From the NCBI RefSeq assembly GCF_004027225.2, contig NC_046358.1, positions 6,142,211 to 6,206,210 on the forward strand: a DNA stretch of 64,000 nt. Reading direction: 5' to 3'. The stretch comes from Strigops habroptila. Lineage: Eukaryota; Chordata; Aves; Psittaciformes; Psittacidae. The notes below the pieces were generated by a model. The model saw only the letters and a program-made list of their open reading frames with translations, had not been told where the DNA came from and searched no databases. The translations under genes and the position numbers were made by a program. Every line of letters starts with the position of its first letter. Position 1 is the stretch's first letter. This document shows, piece by piece, positions 32,610 through 46,800 of the stretch.

Positions 32610-34705
32610 GAACTAAAACATCCATCTCTTTATTTCAACAGCAAGAAACAACAACATCCAAACAATCCAAGTCAAAAAGCGACGGGAACGCAGGCTTGTG
32701 CCAGGCCCTAAGCCTGCTGGAGCCGGCACCCTCACAGAGATATACAAAAATACAGTCCTACAACAGCATCCAGGAAACACAGACCCAGGTATTGCACAGA
32801 ACCCCTGCCCTCAGCGGGCAGGGCAACCAACACCCCCTCCGCCTTTAGCCACAACACAAGCCAGGCTTGGAATTGCACAGCAACTCGGCACGGAGGGGCC
32901 AGGGGAGGGGAACAGTGTGTCTCTCAACTACCTGTACAAAAACTCTAAGGGAAGATAGATACAAAACTGGGGAGGAAAGGGGAAGCTGGGGCTGTAAACA
33001 CCTCTGGGTGTCCCGGCTGGGGGGCAGTGGTTTGGACCTCTGAGAAGATGACAGTGCCTTGTCTGTCGGTGGCCTGGGAGCAGTGCCAATGGGAACTCCG
33101 GGTGCTGCTGAAGCATCCCGGCTCTGAACATATTGGGATGCTATGGTTATCAATTGCTGGCCCCTGGCATTCTGCACTGCCCTGTGCCTCTCTCCCCATC
33201 ACAGCAACCGCCATCCTCCAAGGGAACTCTGCCCCCCAGCCAAAAAGCCGGAAGGGTGTCCTGGTTCTCTGTGATATCCTCATACCCTTTTTTTGGTATT
33301 GGTATTAAGAAGGATTCAAATGGTGGCACCCAGCACAAAGCAGTGGGCATAGTGCAGGTGGGACCACACAGACCCCAACAGCAGCAGCATCCTCTCCTGG
33401 GACCCAAGCTGCGAGCAGCAACCCACACCACAACCTCTGCTCATCCCGAGGTGCCAAACAGGTCTGCAAGGCCCAGAGCCATCAGCTTTCCTCCTCTGCT
33501 AACACCTCCTGGTCCCAGAGACTGTCAGTTCTGTGAAACACTTGCTGAAGGGCTGGCTTGATGCCTCTGTGGATGCTCAGCACCCACAGAATCTGCAGAG
33601 ATGGGTTGTGATGCCTCTTACCCCGTGGTAGGTGAAATGCTGTGCCACTGCAGGTGTGACTCAGGGCTGGGAGCCCTGATGCTTCCTATGCATCCAAATC
33701 CCTCATTCTGCTAAAACTGGACAGAGCGAGCTGGTGTTTGCCCATGGAGCTTGTGTCTGGGCTGGGTGAGCTCCCAAGTTTTCCCTGCAAAGCCCTGCAT
33801 CCTGTTTGTGGGATGGCAGGAGTTGAAACTCAAGACGACGCGTGTTGACAGGTTGAGAGGCATGGAGGGAATCCCTGAGAGTGGCACTGACCCCGGCACT
33901 GCCCCTCAACCCCAGTGCAATGTCTGAAGCAGGGAGGGCAGCCAAATCCAAGTCAGCATTTGGGAAACACAATGGGCTCCACCACAGCCACTGCCCAGGC
34001 TAAGCACAACACTAAAGGCAACCAGGAGGACAGTGGCTGCCCTGCTTCCAGATGATGCTCTGAGGAAAGGCTGGGTGCACAAGGGATATCCTTCCTGCTG
34101 CAGAAGGCCCCAGTAGGGAAACACAGAGATCCAGAGCAGCCCCAAACCAACAGGAGGGAGGAGAAGGCAGGGGCAGCAAGGGTGCTTCCCTTGGGGTAAA
34201 GTCTGAGGCTCATGGTGCCTGCTGTCTGCCCATACAGCCTGTGCCTCCTTTAGCTGTGCCAGACAGGAGAGGAGGAACAGGACATGGACCTAGCCAAGCA
34301 GCTAAAGGAGGGCACTGCCAGCAGGGAGAGGGGGCAAGCAACAATATCCCACAAGGATCATAGGTAGGAGCCTGCGGAGGGGCCACTGGCATCACTCCCG
34401 TGCACAGGGGTGACCAGGGGCTTCAACCTGGCCTGGCCCAACAGGGCTACAGGATGGAACCCATACAGAGCAGGGATGAAGGGTGAAGGGGGACACACAC
34501 AAAGAACCAGGCTTCAAGTCCCAAATACCCACTGTCCTCATAAACAGAGTCCCAGTCCAGCCTGGGGCAGAGCTCTGCTGTCTCCATCTCCTCTGGGGAC
34601 CAGGCTGACATCTAGGGAGGGCTGGGCCAGACTCACAGCTCTGCCAGTTAGCATTGTCCTCTTCTTGTCCTGCCCGAGCTGGCTTGGGCTAAGGCACGCC
34701 GAGCA
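32610..34705 (-). other. DGKZ: DGKZ 3' untranslated region
   Basis: Non-coding sequence from the DGKZ stop (34708-34706) to a minus-strand AATAAA at 32634-32629. This gives a roughly 2.1-kb 3'UTR. I see no repeats or second signal in between. Confidence 0.6.
32629..32634 (-). terminator. DGKZ poly(A) signal AATAAA
   Basis: TTTATT on the plus strand ('atctctttatttcaac') gives AATAAA in the DGKZ sense. It is the first canonical hexamer I find after the stop codon. Confidence 0.6.
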
Positions 34706-34822
34706 CTACACAGCAGTCTCCTGGTCCTCCCGCTGGATCATCTGGTAGTGCTGTCGGTTCTCGAGGTAGGCAGCTAAGTCAGGGTCATTGGCTTTTTCAG
34801 CCCGGTGCTTGGGGGTGTCTCC
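34706..34822 (-). CDS. DGKZ: DGKZ exon 31 (C-terminus, PDZ ligand)
   Basis: The acceptor ctatgcag is at 34823. The exon encodes [12 protein letters not shown] through REDQETAV and the TAG stop. The ETAV tail binds syntrophin-type PDZ domains. Confidence 0.97.
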   Translation of the reverse strand, partial: GDTPKHRAEKANDPDLAAYLENRQHYQMIQREDQETAV

Positions 34823-37800
34823 CTGCATAGAGGAGGCAAAAGATGTTAGAACACCAAGCACTGCCTAAATGATGCCTCGGCACCCAAAGGTGCTCCTACA
34901 CCCCAACCAAAAAGGTGGCTGCAGAGTGCACAGCCAAGGTGAAAGCATGCTCCTGAGGAGCCTGAGTGTGCTGCAGGGCTGGAAGCTGTCCCCTGAAGGA
35001 CCATCAGACCCATGCATGGACCAGGACACACTGTCCCCATCAGCACCCGGAGAGCAGACAGAGCTTGGTCCCCTCGCCCCGCTCTTCCATCAGCACCCGG
35101 AGAGCAGACAGAGCTTGGTCCCCTCGCCCCGCTCTTCCCCAGTGCTGAGGAGGCAGGCGGGAGAGGGTGAGGAATGAGGGGTATGTCTGGGGAATGCCCG
35201 GGAATACCAACCCCCCTCTCCTCTCGCTGCCTGGCTAGCGCTGCGGCTCCCGGCGGAGGATCACGTTTCACCAGCTTATTGCAGCCATCTGGACTGTGTC
35301 CACTAATGAACTCCCGCACTCCATAAAAAGCCAATCTGTTAACAGCTCCCAGCTCCGGCTCCTCTCCCCCTTCCCTCCCCCTTGCTCCTCCTCGCCAACT
35401 GCCCGGGCTCTGCTGTGCCGCAGAGACCTGGCGCTCCGCCGCTGCCATTGAAAACCAGCCCTGCAAGGGACACCCGGCCTGCCCGGCTCGTCCCCTGGTG
35501 CACAGCACTGCGGTGCTGGGGCCTCCGGCATGGGAACAACGGTCAGACACGCGGAGCCTGCATCCGTGGATGTAGCCGTGGATAAAAGCACACTCCTGTG
35601 CAACCGGAGAGGTGTGATGCACCAAGGAACCCCTTCTTTTGCCTCCTCCCCACAGCCCCTGCATGCAAGTGCTCATTTAATGAAGTAGGGGGTAAAAACA
35701 GAGGGTGAACTGATCTTTTCTGTTCTACAACACTGCCTGCTCGCAGCCTGAAACCGGAGCTGCCCAGGCCCCTCTGCCCAGCCGGGCTGAGGCACAACAA
35801 TTGATAAGACCTGGCTCCCCTTCCCACTGCAGGGAGCAGGATCAGCCTGCTCCAAACCCCTGCTACAGGTCTGATGCTACAGATCAGGCTGTCACCCTGA
35901 TGTGAGGTGGGCTCCTGCCCGTGCAGGCAGGCTGTGACCCTCAGCCCATGCAGGTCAGTGCAGCAGTGCAGAGGGGTCCCCAGGCAGCTACAAACCCCGA
36001 CATGCATTAGCACAGGCACGTGCAAGCCCGTTCCCTGCGGCAGCATCATGCCTGGACAGGACTCCCTGTTGTGCTGGCAGGTTGGGGGGTGGCAGATGAA
36101 GGGGCTGGGGGCAGAAGGGGGCTGTGCCCTCTCCCACTGCCTCTGCTGGCTCAGTCTCCAGTCAGACCAGCCCCACTCTGGGTGCTGTGCGTGGCCCAAG
36201 CCTCAGCCAGGACCAAGGAGGAGTGATGAGGAGCCAGGGATTGTCTGCTCAGCACCTCCCTGGCAGCTGGCAACGGGGCTGCGCATTGTCTGAAGCAGCC
36301 CCAAGCTCCACTGGTCCCGCAGCTGGGCTCCTACCCTGTGCCCAGACCCACAGATTGCACCTTCTTGGCTTTTTCTACAGCTCCTCCACTACACCCCATC
36401 ACTACGAGCCTCTGCCAGGCAAATATGACTGTCCCCTGTCCGCTGCATGCCAGCCCTGCGAGCCTCCTGTACCAAAACACAGCCTCAAGCCCCCTTTTTG
36501 TGTCTCCTCTGCTGGTGCTGGCACAACTCCCTGGCACCAAGGCACGTCCCAGTTAAGTCAGGGCCAGCTTCACCCGCTGAGAGGAGCTCCCAGTGCCCCC
36601 ATCCCTGCGGGGGAGAGCGGGGGGAGCCCTGCAGCTGGGAGGGAGCGCACAGCGAGAGTGTCCTCGCTCTGACCCCGGAGGGTGGGAAGGGGGAGACAGG
36701 GATGAGACATTCCAGCCCCTCGCTTCTAATTTAATAAAACAACAGGGAGAGGAGCGCAGGGAGGAGAGGGATTTAACCCCTCTGCAGCTGGGCGCCGCTG
36801 GGTGAGCACGGGTGCTTCGTGTGCATCCTCGTGCATTCACAAGGATGATCAGGGGCTGGAGCACCTCCCGTATGAAGACAGGCTGAGAAAGTTGGGGCTG
36901 TTCAGCCTGGAGAAGAAAAGCTGCGTGGAGGCCTCAGAGCAGCTTCCAGTGTCTGAAGGGGGCCTACAAGGATGCTGGGGAGGGACTCTTCATCAGGGAC
37001 TGTAGTGATAGGACAAAGGGGAATGGGTTCAAACTTAAACAGGGGAAGTTCAGGTTAGGTATAAGGAAGAAGTTCTTTACAGTAAGGGTGGTGAGGCACT
37101 GGAATGGGTTGCTCAAGGAAGTTGTGAATGCTCCATCACTGGCAGTGTTCAAGGCCAGGTTGGACAGAGCCTTGGGTGACATGGTTTAGTGTGAGGTGTC
37201 CCTGCCCATGGCAGGGGGTTGGAACTGGATTATCTTAAGGTCCTTTCCAACCCAATCCCCTCTATGATTCTATATCAGCTCTTCTTTGGTTGGCAGACAC
37301 CACCCAAAGCACCCTGCTCTGCTCTCCTGCCAGTCCCAAGTGTGCCCCACTGCCAACCCTCCCACCATCACCTGCAGGTCCGTCTTCATGAGCGAAGCCC
37401 CAGCCTCCACGATGTAGTGGCAGATAGTGCGCTGGCGTAAGGCCGCAGCCTGGTGCAAGCAGGTTTCACCGCTGGGGAGGAGAAAGCAGGAGATGTGAGA
37501 TGTCCCCCTCAAACGGGGACAAGCAGCGTGTGCGTGTGGCAGCAAGGGACAGCAATTCAGAGCAGCAGGAGCTGATGGCAGGGTGTGTGCTTGTCCAGGC
37601 AGAGGAGGGGGTGCTACTCAGGGATGGTCAGGCCAGAGCGGACTGGAAGCCATGGCTGGGAATGAGTGGTGGCAGCTTGTAAGTGCCCAGATGACTGGCA
37701 GAGGATCTGGCCAACAGGTAACACAAGTCAGTCAGCAACTTACTTCTCCTCCTCTGTAGCATCGAGGATTTCTGAAGGGGCTGTGGAGAAAAAAAACAGT

Positions 37801-40800
37801 ACAGGATGAGTGAGACCCAACTGTGGGGCAGAGACAGATCCACCTACTTCCCAGTCACATTCTGCATCTTTACATATGGGCTGCTATTTCCATGCTGCCC
37901 GCAAAGGTCCAAGGCAGCATCTGAGCCCAGCTGAGACCAGGGAAGAAGAGTTGTGCTGGACTCAGTACAGAGAAATATCTAAATAAAAATAAAGCAGCTT
38001 GTATTTCAGTGGGAGCTGCCAAAAACAACAGGTCAGCTGCTCTGAAAGCAGAAGCAGGACACTGAGAAATGTTTCCCAGAGATATGCTGGTCCCTGCCAG
38101 GATGCAGAGACAGCAATGGGGGCACCCCACTGCTGGCAGAGAGATGCCAGGGAAAGCCTGCATGTCAGAAGGATGATGTGGCAAACCCAGAAGAAAGGGA
38201 TCTAAGCCCAGGAGCACCCCTCTGAGCAGAGGGTTGGGAATTCTTGGCTCCTTTGCTAAGGGTGGCACTCTGGCCCCAGCTCACCGTTATCAATGATGTA
38301 CTTGACGATATCCTTGCTCCCTGATTTGACAGCATGGTGGAGGACGGTCTGGCCCGAGGAGTCTCGTACCATCAGGTCCCTTCCAGCCCGGTGCAGCTCT
38401 TGGAACTGCAGGATTGACAGATTGCTTGGGATGAGTTGCCTTTCCCCAAGCCCCAAGCCCCAATATCATGTCCCCAGGATGCCCAGCAGGTTGTGTGGCT
38501 ATTCAGGGCTGAGCAGGGAGCTTTGTTCAGCTCAGCCATGGCACCAAGTTCCTTCCCTCAATATTCCCCAAGAAAGGAACAGGGCTTCTTTCTTAGGAGC
38601 CTGCCTGGTTTCCAGCCACCACTCCTCAACAGGAGCTGCTCCATGGCAATCACAGCAAGGCTGGCAGGGCTGCCTAGAGCCCGGGGTACATGCCAGCCAA
38701 GCAGGCCACCAGCAGACTGGCCAGAGCCAGCCCTGGCTGCTCATTGCAGAGGCAGAAGGAGTGCCTACCTTGCTGAAGTTGCCACTCTTGGCAGCTTCTA
38801 TCAGGTCATCTGCAAAGAAGGAAGATGGGTTGGGGTCAGAAAAGTCAAGCTGTAACACCATTTATCTAACCTTGGAGCCAAGGGTTAGGCACCAGAGGAG
38901 CAGCCAGCTGAGAGTACACATGAGGTGTACCTTCAGGTGCTAACCCCTTGGTCAGACTTGGTTTACATGGCTCCTACAACCTCAGGTAAGTAAGGGACAA
39001 GCAAGGGGAAGGAAGAAGGGAGACAGCATGTAGCTGGGGGCAAAGCCGGACCCCAGCTACTGCCCCAGGAGGGAAGCAGTCTCTGCCCATGAGCAGGATG
39101 ACTTGTAATGGAAGCGGGGAGCAGACCTCCTGGATGTCAGCCAGCAGCCGAGACGCCTCTCATCCATGACTCACTCACACTTCCAGGCACTGGGCTCCGC
39201 TCAAGCTCCAGGAAACTCTTTCCATTTGCTCAACTTGGTGAGGCCCCTGACCTTGTGTTCCCACCTCCCCATCCCCATCCTGTCCCTGGCAGAGACAGCC
39301 CCCAACCCAGCCTGCTACGCTTAGCTCTGCAGGTGGGGGATTAACCCCTTGCCATGCTGCTTCCCACGTGGAGGAGCCAGGAAGGCGCCTGGCCAGGCTG
39401 CTCCACAAATCACTGTCAGGTCACTCCTGCCACCTCCGGGGTCACCCGCCTGCAGGGCTCCACGCTCCCACCCAGCACACAGGCAGCAGGGCTCCTGCTG
39501 CACACCAGGGAAAGGACAGGCCAAAAACCACATGCTGGGAACCCAAAACAGTGTGACCTGAGAGGTGGTGGGACAGAACTCACCTTTGTGCAGGAGGCAG
39601 CGCTCAGGCTCGGTGCTGGAAGGGAAGAAGAGAAGGTGTAACTAACCCTGTCAGTCCTGGCAGCAGGCACGCCACAGGTAGAAGGATGACTGTGGAGAAG
39701 CCTGCCCGTGACACTACTCCAGCAGGCAGGAGGAGAGGCAGGCCAAGGGATTTTGCTTCTCTCTGGCCATGCCATCTGCTTCTTTCCTGATTTTTCCCCA
39801 TCCCCACTCCCATTTCTACTGCTGCTCCCAGCTCCGTTGCTCACCTATACCCAAGGATGGCCCCCGTTGGGCTCAGAAACACTCATACCCTTCGCTCCAC
39901 CAGGCACTGGAACCACCTTCCAGCAGCACTGGCAGAGGAGCAGGGAAGACAGGATGGCATCTCACCCCTTGGTTTAACTCAGCACTGAATTCCTGCTTGC
40001 TTCCAGGGAGAGCCCCTGTAATCTGGCCCAAGGATCAATGCTGTGAAGCCAACCCTTTCTCTCCCATCACTGCTCATCCTTTCTGAGTTGCAGGACCCCC
40101 ATTCCAGACTTACCTGGGGGCAGGAGAGGAGGGTGGAGAAGAAGAAGAGGGAGGGAATGCAAAATGGTCCTCAGTGGGTGCAGCAGACAAGTCAACGAGG
40201 TCAGGCATGGCAGGAGAGGTGCCCACAGTCTGGGTGATCACTAGCTCTGGGTCCAGCACGTAGAGCTCGTCCTGAGAGATCTCTGTCACATAGTTGAGGT
40301 GCTCCTGAAAGACACAAGTCAGCCCTCCTCAGAAAACTCACAGCCCTCCTCAGCCACTCGCAGCAAAGTGATGGTGGCTTGAGGAGTCCTGGGACCTTTG
40401 CCTGGGAAGCCTCCACACCTTCTTGTCCTTTTCAGGCTTCCTATCTCCTGCCAACTTAACAGATGACCCATACACCTCATGTCCATGTCCTCCTCCTCTC
40501 CAAATCATTAAGTAAAGTATTTAATACTGGTTAAGATGACCCCAGTCGGTGGGTCCCTTGGCCAGCCTTCCTACTTTGCTCTTCCTTACCAGCTCTACTG
40601 AAGGGCCCTGCAGGCAGCTTCCAACCCAAGCCTCTGTGCTCCTCCCACACTTCCACCCTTTACCATGGGAACCTGGAGGTGCTGGGGCTGGTCCTGTGCC
40701 AGGCTCATCAACCACCACTTGGGGGATGCCAAAGGGCAAAGGTGTGAGACCTGCGTGTCTCCAAGGCTAAGCCTGTCAGTCTGTGAACATAGGGACACTG

Positions 40801-43800
40801 AAGCACCTTCTCAGTAGATGCTGGGGGGATGATGCACTTACCTGTGCACGGTCTATCCTGTAGAACCGATCTGCTGTGGTTGCTGTAAAACAGGGACAGA
40901 GAGAGACAGGGTGATTCTTGGTGTGAGATGAGGAGACAGCCATTTCCACCACTGAGTGATAGTGAACTGTCCAGTCATTCTGTAGTGAGCACTGAGGGCA
41001 CAGCAAAGTGAACAGCCCCCTTCCCTTCAGCATCCTGCTGCTCGCTTTACCTAAGAGGCAGCCCCTTGGGCCTACAGACCACCATGTCCCTGTGCAACAT
41101 GTCTTTGCTTGCTATCTCCTCTTCAAAGACTCCTGACAGGGAGCCACAGGGAAGGCAAGAATACACCTAGGTGATGCCATGGCCTTTCTGGGGGCTTTCA
41201 GGTGCTCCAGCACTAGCCAAGCACAGGAAGCTCAGGGCTGTGCAGTGCACGTCCCAGCATTCACTTGCACCAGTTGAGGAACTGCTCCAGTTGAACATGG
41301 TGCACCTTGTTACACAGTGTGGGACTGGCAGGAGGATGGAAAACAGTCCTGGTATAGCAGTCCTGCTAGGAACACCCAGGAGCAGCAGTGCCAGCAGCCC
41401 CATGTGCAGGCTGGAATTCCAAAGGGAGAAGGTGAATCCTCTCTGCCTAGCATGAGGCTCCCCAGGCTCACTTTGCAACCCACAGCTGTGCTCTATGGCC
41501 TGCTACTGGGAAGTCAGGGAAATGAAGTGCCACCAGCAGTGATTTCTCTCAGTCAGCTTCGAGTACAGACGGAGAGCTCTGAAGCCTCTTGGTCAGTGAA
41601 GGCAAAAGGAGAGGAGATATTTTCATGCAGGGGAGAAGAAGCAGTTGGAGCCCAGTGAGGAGCCTGATGCCCATAGCACTGGGATGCTCCTGGTGAGCCT
41701 CGCTGCAGTGTGCTGCAGCAGGGGGCCCCCTGCCTGCATGACACAGGAGAGCAAGCCCAGCGGTCCTGCAGACACATGCAGCCAAACTGCCTTCAGCTCT
41801 GCAGGCAGGACACCAGCAGATGCCCCTTGCTCCACTTGTGATCAGCAGCCAGAGACATGGCCTGGGGCAAAGCACTGAGGCACTCGGACACAAAGACCCC
41901 AACATCCCTCAGTGCCAAGTCTCACATGGCTCTCAGTGGCTTGTCACTAAGGGTTTGTTTCATCCCCACCCAAATTCACAGAATCACAGAATTGTTTAGG
42001 TTGGAAAAGATCTTCAAGATTATCGAGTCCAACTTTTAACCTAGCACTGCCAAGTCCATCACTAAACCATGTCCCTAAGTGCCACATCTACAAAGCTTTT
42101 AAATACCTCCAGGTATGATGAGTGAACCACTTCCCTGGCTTAGCAATTGTGAGATTTCTCCCCGTTGTTTATAGAGTATTTTGTCTGCCTCTTCATTCTG
42201 GTTGGGAGGTCTGTAACAGACTCCCACCATGATATCTGCCTTGTTGGCCTTCCCCCTGATTCCTACCCATAAACACTCAACCCTATCATCACCATCATTA
42301 AGCTCTAGACAATCAAAACACTCCCTTACAAGCCCATCCCACTGCCTCTCCTTCCTTACCTACCACTTCTGAAGAGCTTATAGCCATACATTGCAGCACC
42401 CAGTTGTGGAGTCATCCCACCATGTTTCTGTGATGGCAACTGTCATAGTTTTCCTGCTGCACAATGTCTTCCAGCTCCTCCTGTTTCTTGCCCATGCTGC
42501 GTGCAGTGGCGTAGATGCACTTTGGTTGGGCTATTGATCCCACCACCTTTTCAGGGGAAGAAGCCCTAATTCCTATGTGACCATTCTCAGGTGCTTCCAT
42601 GGTTTCTAACACATCAATAACCTTTGTGTCTTTGCTGCCACATGGATCTCCATCCCCTCCCTCCACTGAGATGGCAGGCTGAAGGACCTCACTAGCACAC
42701 TGTCAACACATCCAGGGGAGGATGATACTCACAGTCCAGGAAGCACCACTTGGCTGACAGCTTCTGGGATGACAGTGTCTTCGGTTTGGCTCCATCTCCC
42801 TCCTGCATAACAAAAAGAGAGAATAAAGTTGTGTCTCTTGGCCTTCCCACCAATCCCCAGAGCATCCCTCCTACTTTAGGAGGTCCCTGCAGACACGGAA
42901 GACCACAGGCGCTTGGATGTCAAGGGGAACTTGAACACAGGCACGGCATGCAGCTATGGAGAGCAGCATGGGATAGACTGGAGCCGACACACACCAGCTC
43001 CCTGGAGCAAGATGTGCCACAAGATGAGCCCACAAGACTCGCACAGCGGACATGACAGATGGGCCTGGGGGACAGAGCGAGGCCATACACACCTGAAAGA
43101 GCAGGTGCTCTAAAGCAGAGAGCTGGGGAGCGAAATCCTGCAGAAAGGCAAGGTGTGCCATTACAGCATTTGTCTGGGTGGCCCCCCATCCCCTCTAGTC
43201 CCACTGGAGTTGCTTAACATGTTGCCATATCTGGCTTTATACACTGCCTGGCCAAGGTCCCTGGTCCCTGTCCTGCTTTGAGGCCAGAGCACAGAGCCCA
43301 GGAAGAGAGAAGAAGTAAACCATGAGGTGACTGAGGAACACCACCCTCAATGCACAGCTTTAGGAGATTGCAGAGGCATAAGTCTACCAGGTTGACACCA
43401 CAAGAAAGCATTACCCTCGGAGCCTGGGAACTGCTAGCAATGTGCCTGCCTGCATGTCCTCACCAGTGCCTAGGCAGGAAGCAGGCAGGGGACAGGCATG
43501 CAGAGCAGGCAGAGCAAGAAGCAGATGCCAGTGTGCCAGCCTGGGCAAGCCTCTCTGCGACTCAGTCCTGAAGGACAGACACTATGCACGTATTGGATGG
43601 GATTCCCTCAGGCACAAGAGCCAGGTAACTGGGCACTGAGCAAGGTCCCTTCAGCCTTCTGGGAGAAAATCAGGCTGACAGTGCAGCACCAGGAGGCACA
43701 CTGTGGGCTCAGAAGGCATTGCTCACCAGGGTCATGGACACACGCTTGCCCGCTGGCAGCAGCACAAAAGTTAGTACTTGCAAATATAAAGAGTTGGAGA

Positions 43801-46800
43801 GGGAACAACCCTAATCCAGGCACCTGGGGAGGGCAGAGCTGTGCCAAGAAGCACGGCGCCTGCAGAGGGCTGAAGGAACACAGCACAGCAAATGAAGGGG
43901 CAGAAGAAAGGCCTCCCCAAACCCCCAGGGGCTGATAGACCTCCACTGGATTGTGTGCTGGCTTTTTCCACTGCCCCTTAATTTTTCTGGGCCACCGACA
44001 CTCTGGACCGGGAGAACAAGGCCAGAAAAGCAACGCTGAGGAAGAAGCTGCCAGAAAGCAGGGAGCAACAAGCCATCCAGCTTGCAATCCTGCTGCCACC
44101 ACATGGTGAAGGCAAACCCTGACCTGTTACCAGAAGCAGGAGGCTGTGTGTTGGTGCTTGCAGGTCAGGGAGGCTTAGAAATCCCTTCCCCAAACCCCTT
44201 TCACCCCCAGCATCCTGCCGTGACCACTTCCCATGCAGAGGCTCACCTCCTGCAGCCTCTCGATTTGGGTCCGGCACAACTCCAGGTCGCTGTCTCCTGG
44301 AACCACGATGATCCCCAGCGGCACGGCTGCACAACAGGGCACAGACACAACTCAGGGAGCAGCCCATGCCCCATCCCCAACACCTCCCACAGCTTAGCTG
44401 AGGGCACTGCCATGCTCGGGGACTGTGGCTCCCACCCCCTGGTCACTCAGCTGGTCACTCACAGGCTTCCTTGAGCTTTTCCTTGTCATAGTGCAGTGCC
44501 TCGTAGTCACGCATGCTGATTCGGCTCACCCGGATCCGCAGCCGCTCGGGCACTGGCTGCTGGCTGTGTGCAGGGGGCAAGGAAAAGGGAAGGGATCAGG
44601 AAGTGATAGCCTGCTTTCTCCGTATCCCACTCACCCCTCCAAAACAGGCAAGAGCACAGTCTTGTGCACAGGCTGGGGTGGGGGGGAGCTTGGCACCAGC
44701 AGCTTCTCCAACATTGAATCATAGAATGGTTTGGGTTGGGAAGGACCTTAAGATCATCTAGTTCTGACACCCCTGTTATGGGCAGGAACACTTCATCCTA
44801 GGCCATGCTGCCAATGGCCCTGTCCAACCTGGCCTTAAACACTGCCAGGGATGGAGCATTTACCACTTCTTTGGGCAACCTGTTCCAGTGCCTCACCACC
44901 CTCACAGTAAAGAACTTCTTCCTTACTTCCCACCTGAACTTCCCCTGTTCGAGTTTGAACACATTGCCCCTTGTCCTATCGCTACAGTCCCTGATGAAGA
45001 GTCCCTCTCCAGCATCCCTGTAGACCCCAAACATCAGGATATGGCCATATTTCTGTGACCTGATCCCCTCCCAGGCCCTCCTTGAGAGGGGATCAAAATG
45101 TCTCTGGAAGTGATGGATCAGTCCCATTCCTTCCCCCTCCTGCCTTGGAGAGGAGGTGGCAGATTGATCTGAGGAACTTACTCGTTGAGCAGAGGCATGG
45201 AGTTGCGCCGCTTGGTCTTCTGCACCATGTTGGCTTGGTTGCGCAGGAAGATGTGGATGCAGGAAGCCGCCAGCTTGCAGGGCTCCCCATCTACCTGCAT
45301 GGGGATGGCCTTGGACGTGGTAAGAACCACCTGCCGACACTGACACAGCCGCTCCCCATGGCCACCGACCTGCAACGCAGCCTGTGAAAGGGTCCAGAGT
45401 GAGAGCAGGGCATGGACTGCGGAGTGGATGGGGGGAGCACCTACTGTCAGCCAGACGGTGCAAGCAAACCAAATTCTGAGGGTCTCAGGCCTGATCTCAG
45501 TGGGAAGGGATCCACAGAGACCAGGGCATGACAGCACCCCACCTAAACCTCAGAGAGTAAACACTGTCACACAGGCCAGCACAACTCCTCAGGAGAGGAT
45601 CTGTGGGGCTGGTGGGCTGGCTGATGCCCCACCAATGGGACCAGTCACTCCCCTGGTTGCCAGCTACAACCAGCAAGAACACTGACTCACCAGGGATGTC
45701 ATGGTGAAGCCAATAACTTCAATGCAGCCATCATCATGGCGCTGCGGCTCGAAGTCGTGGTGCTCCCCAGGGTTGCCCCAGGGCATGGTGCCTGCACAGT
45801 ACCTGTGAAGGGATGGTGAGTGACGCACGGACAGGCACCCCAAACCCAGGCAGGGACCTGTGACATGGGGGTGAGGAGCCCAGCACATGAGGGCAGGTCC
45901 TGGGGCTGCTCACCTGGGGATGTTCAGGAAGACCAAGCACTGGGGTTTCAGGTCTTGGATCTTGGAGGTCAGGTCTGTCCCATCACACTGGAGACAACAT
46001 AGGGGTGTTCAGGCTTCTGTGAGCGGGATGCTGGGATGCTGGCCTCTTCCCCCCTGCTCCCTACAGTCACTGTTCTCCAAGCCACAGGAAGCTGATGCTC
46101 CCAGAAATACATCCTCTCCCCAACCCTGAGATACTCAGTGTGCCTCACACCTCCACAGCTCACCCCCCTCCCCGGCCCAGAGCACCCTGTGCACTTACAA
46201 CCAGCTTGACGTGCTTTGCCAAGTCTTTGGAGCTGCCGGTGAGGAAGTCAGAGAAGGCTGTCTGCCAAGGCAAGAGACAGTGTTAGTGCCCAGATGTTCA
46301 CTGAAATAGCATCGACCTTCAGACTTCAGCTGCTGAAAGCACCAAATCCCGTCCTTGTTCACTGGCAAAGCCCTCTCCTCTCCCCCTCCCAAAACAACCT
46401 GATCCATTCCACTTGCTATTTTGCCTACCAAAAGCTACGGGGCACCTTCAGCAACATGCTCTAATATTCCTTTGCCAGCCCAGCCCTGGCTTTAGGGAAG
46501 AGCTGGCAAGGTGGGTCTCCTCCAGTGAGAGACCTGAGTCACAAGAGACAAATTCAGTCTCAAATTGTAATGAAGTACCATAAAACAGAGCTGATGTGAC
46601 CCCATCTAGAGATACCAGGAGAGACAGTATGGCTTCTCTTACACAGATCCTAGGGTTCCCTTTGGGTTTGACTGTACAGAGAGGAGGGGAGACACAAACA
46701 GAAAAGATGTGAGATGGTACAGAGCAGCACTTAGAACTGCTCAAATACCCATTACCCAGCCACCTGGGTAAGGAATTATATTGGGGATGGATGAACAAAG

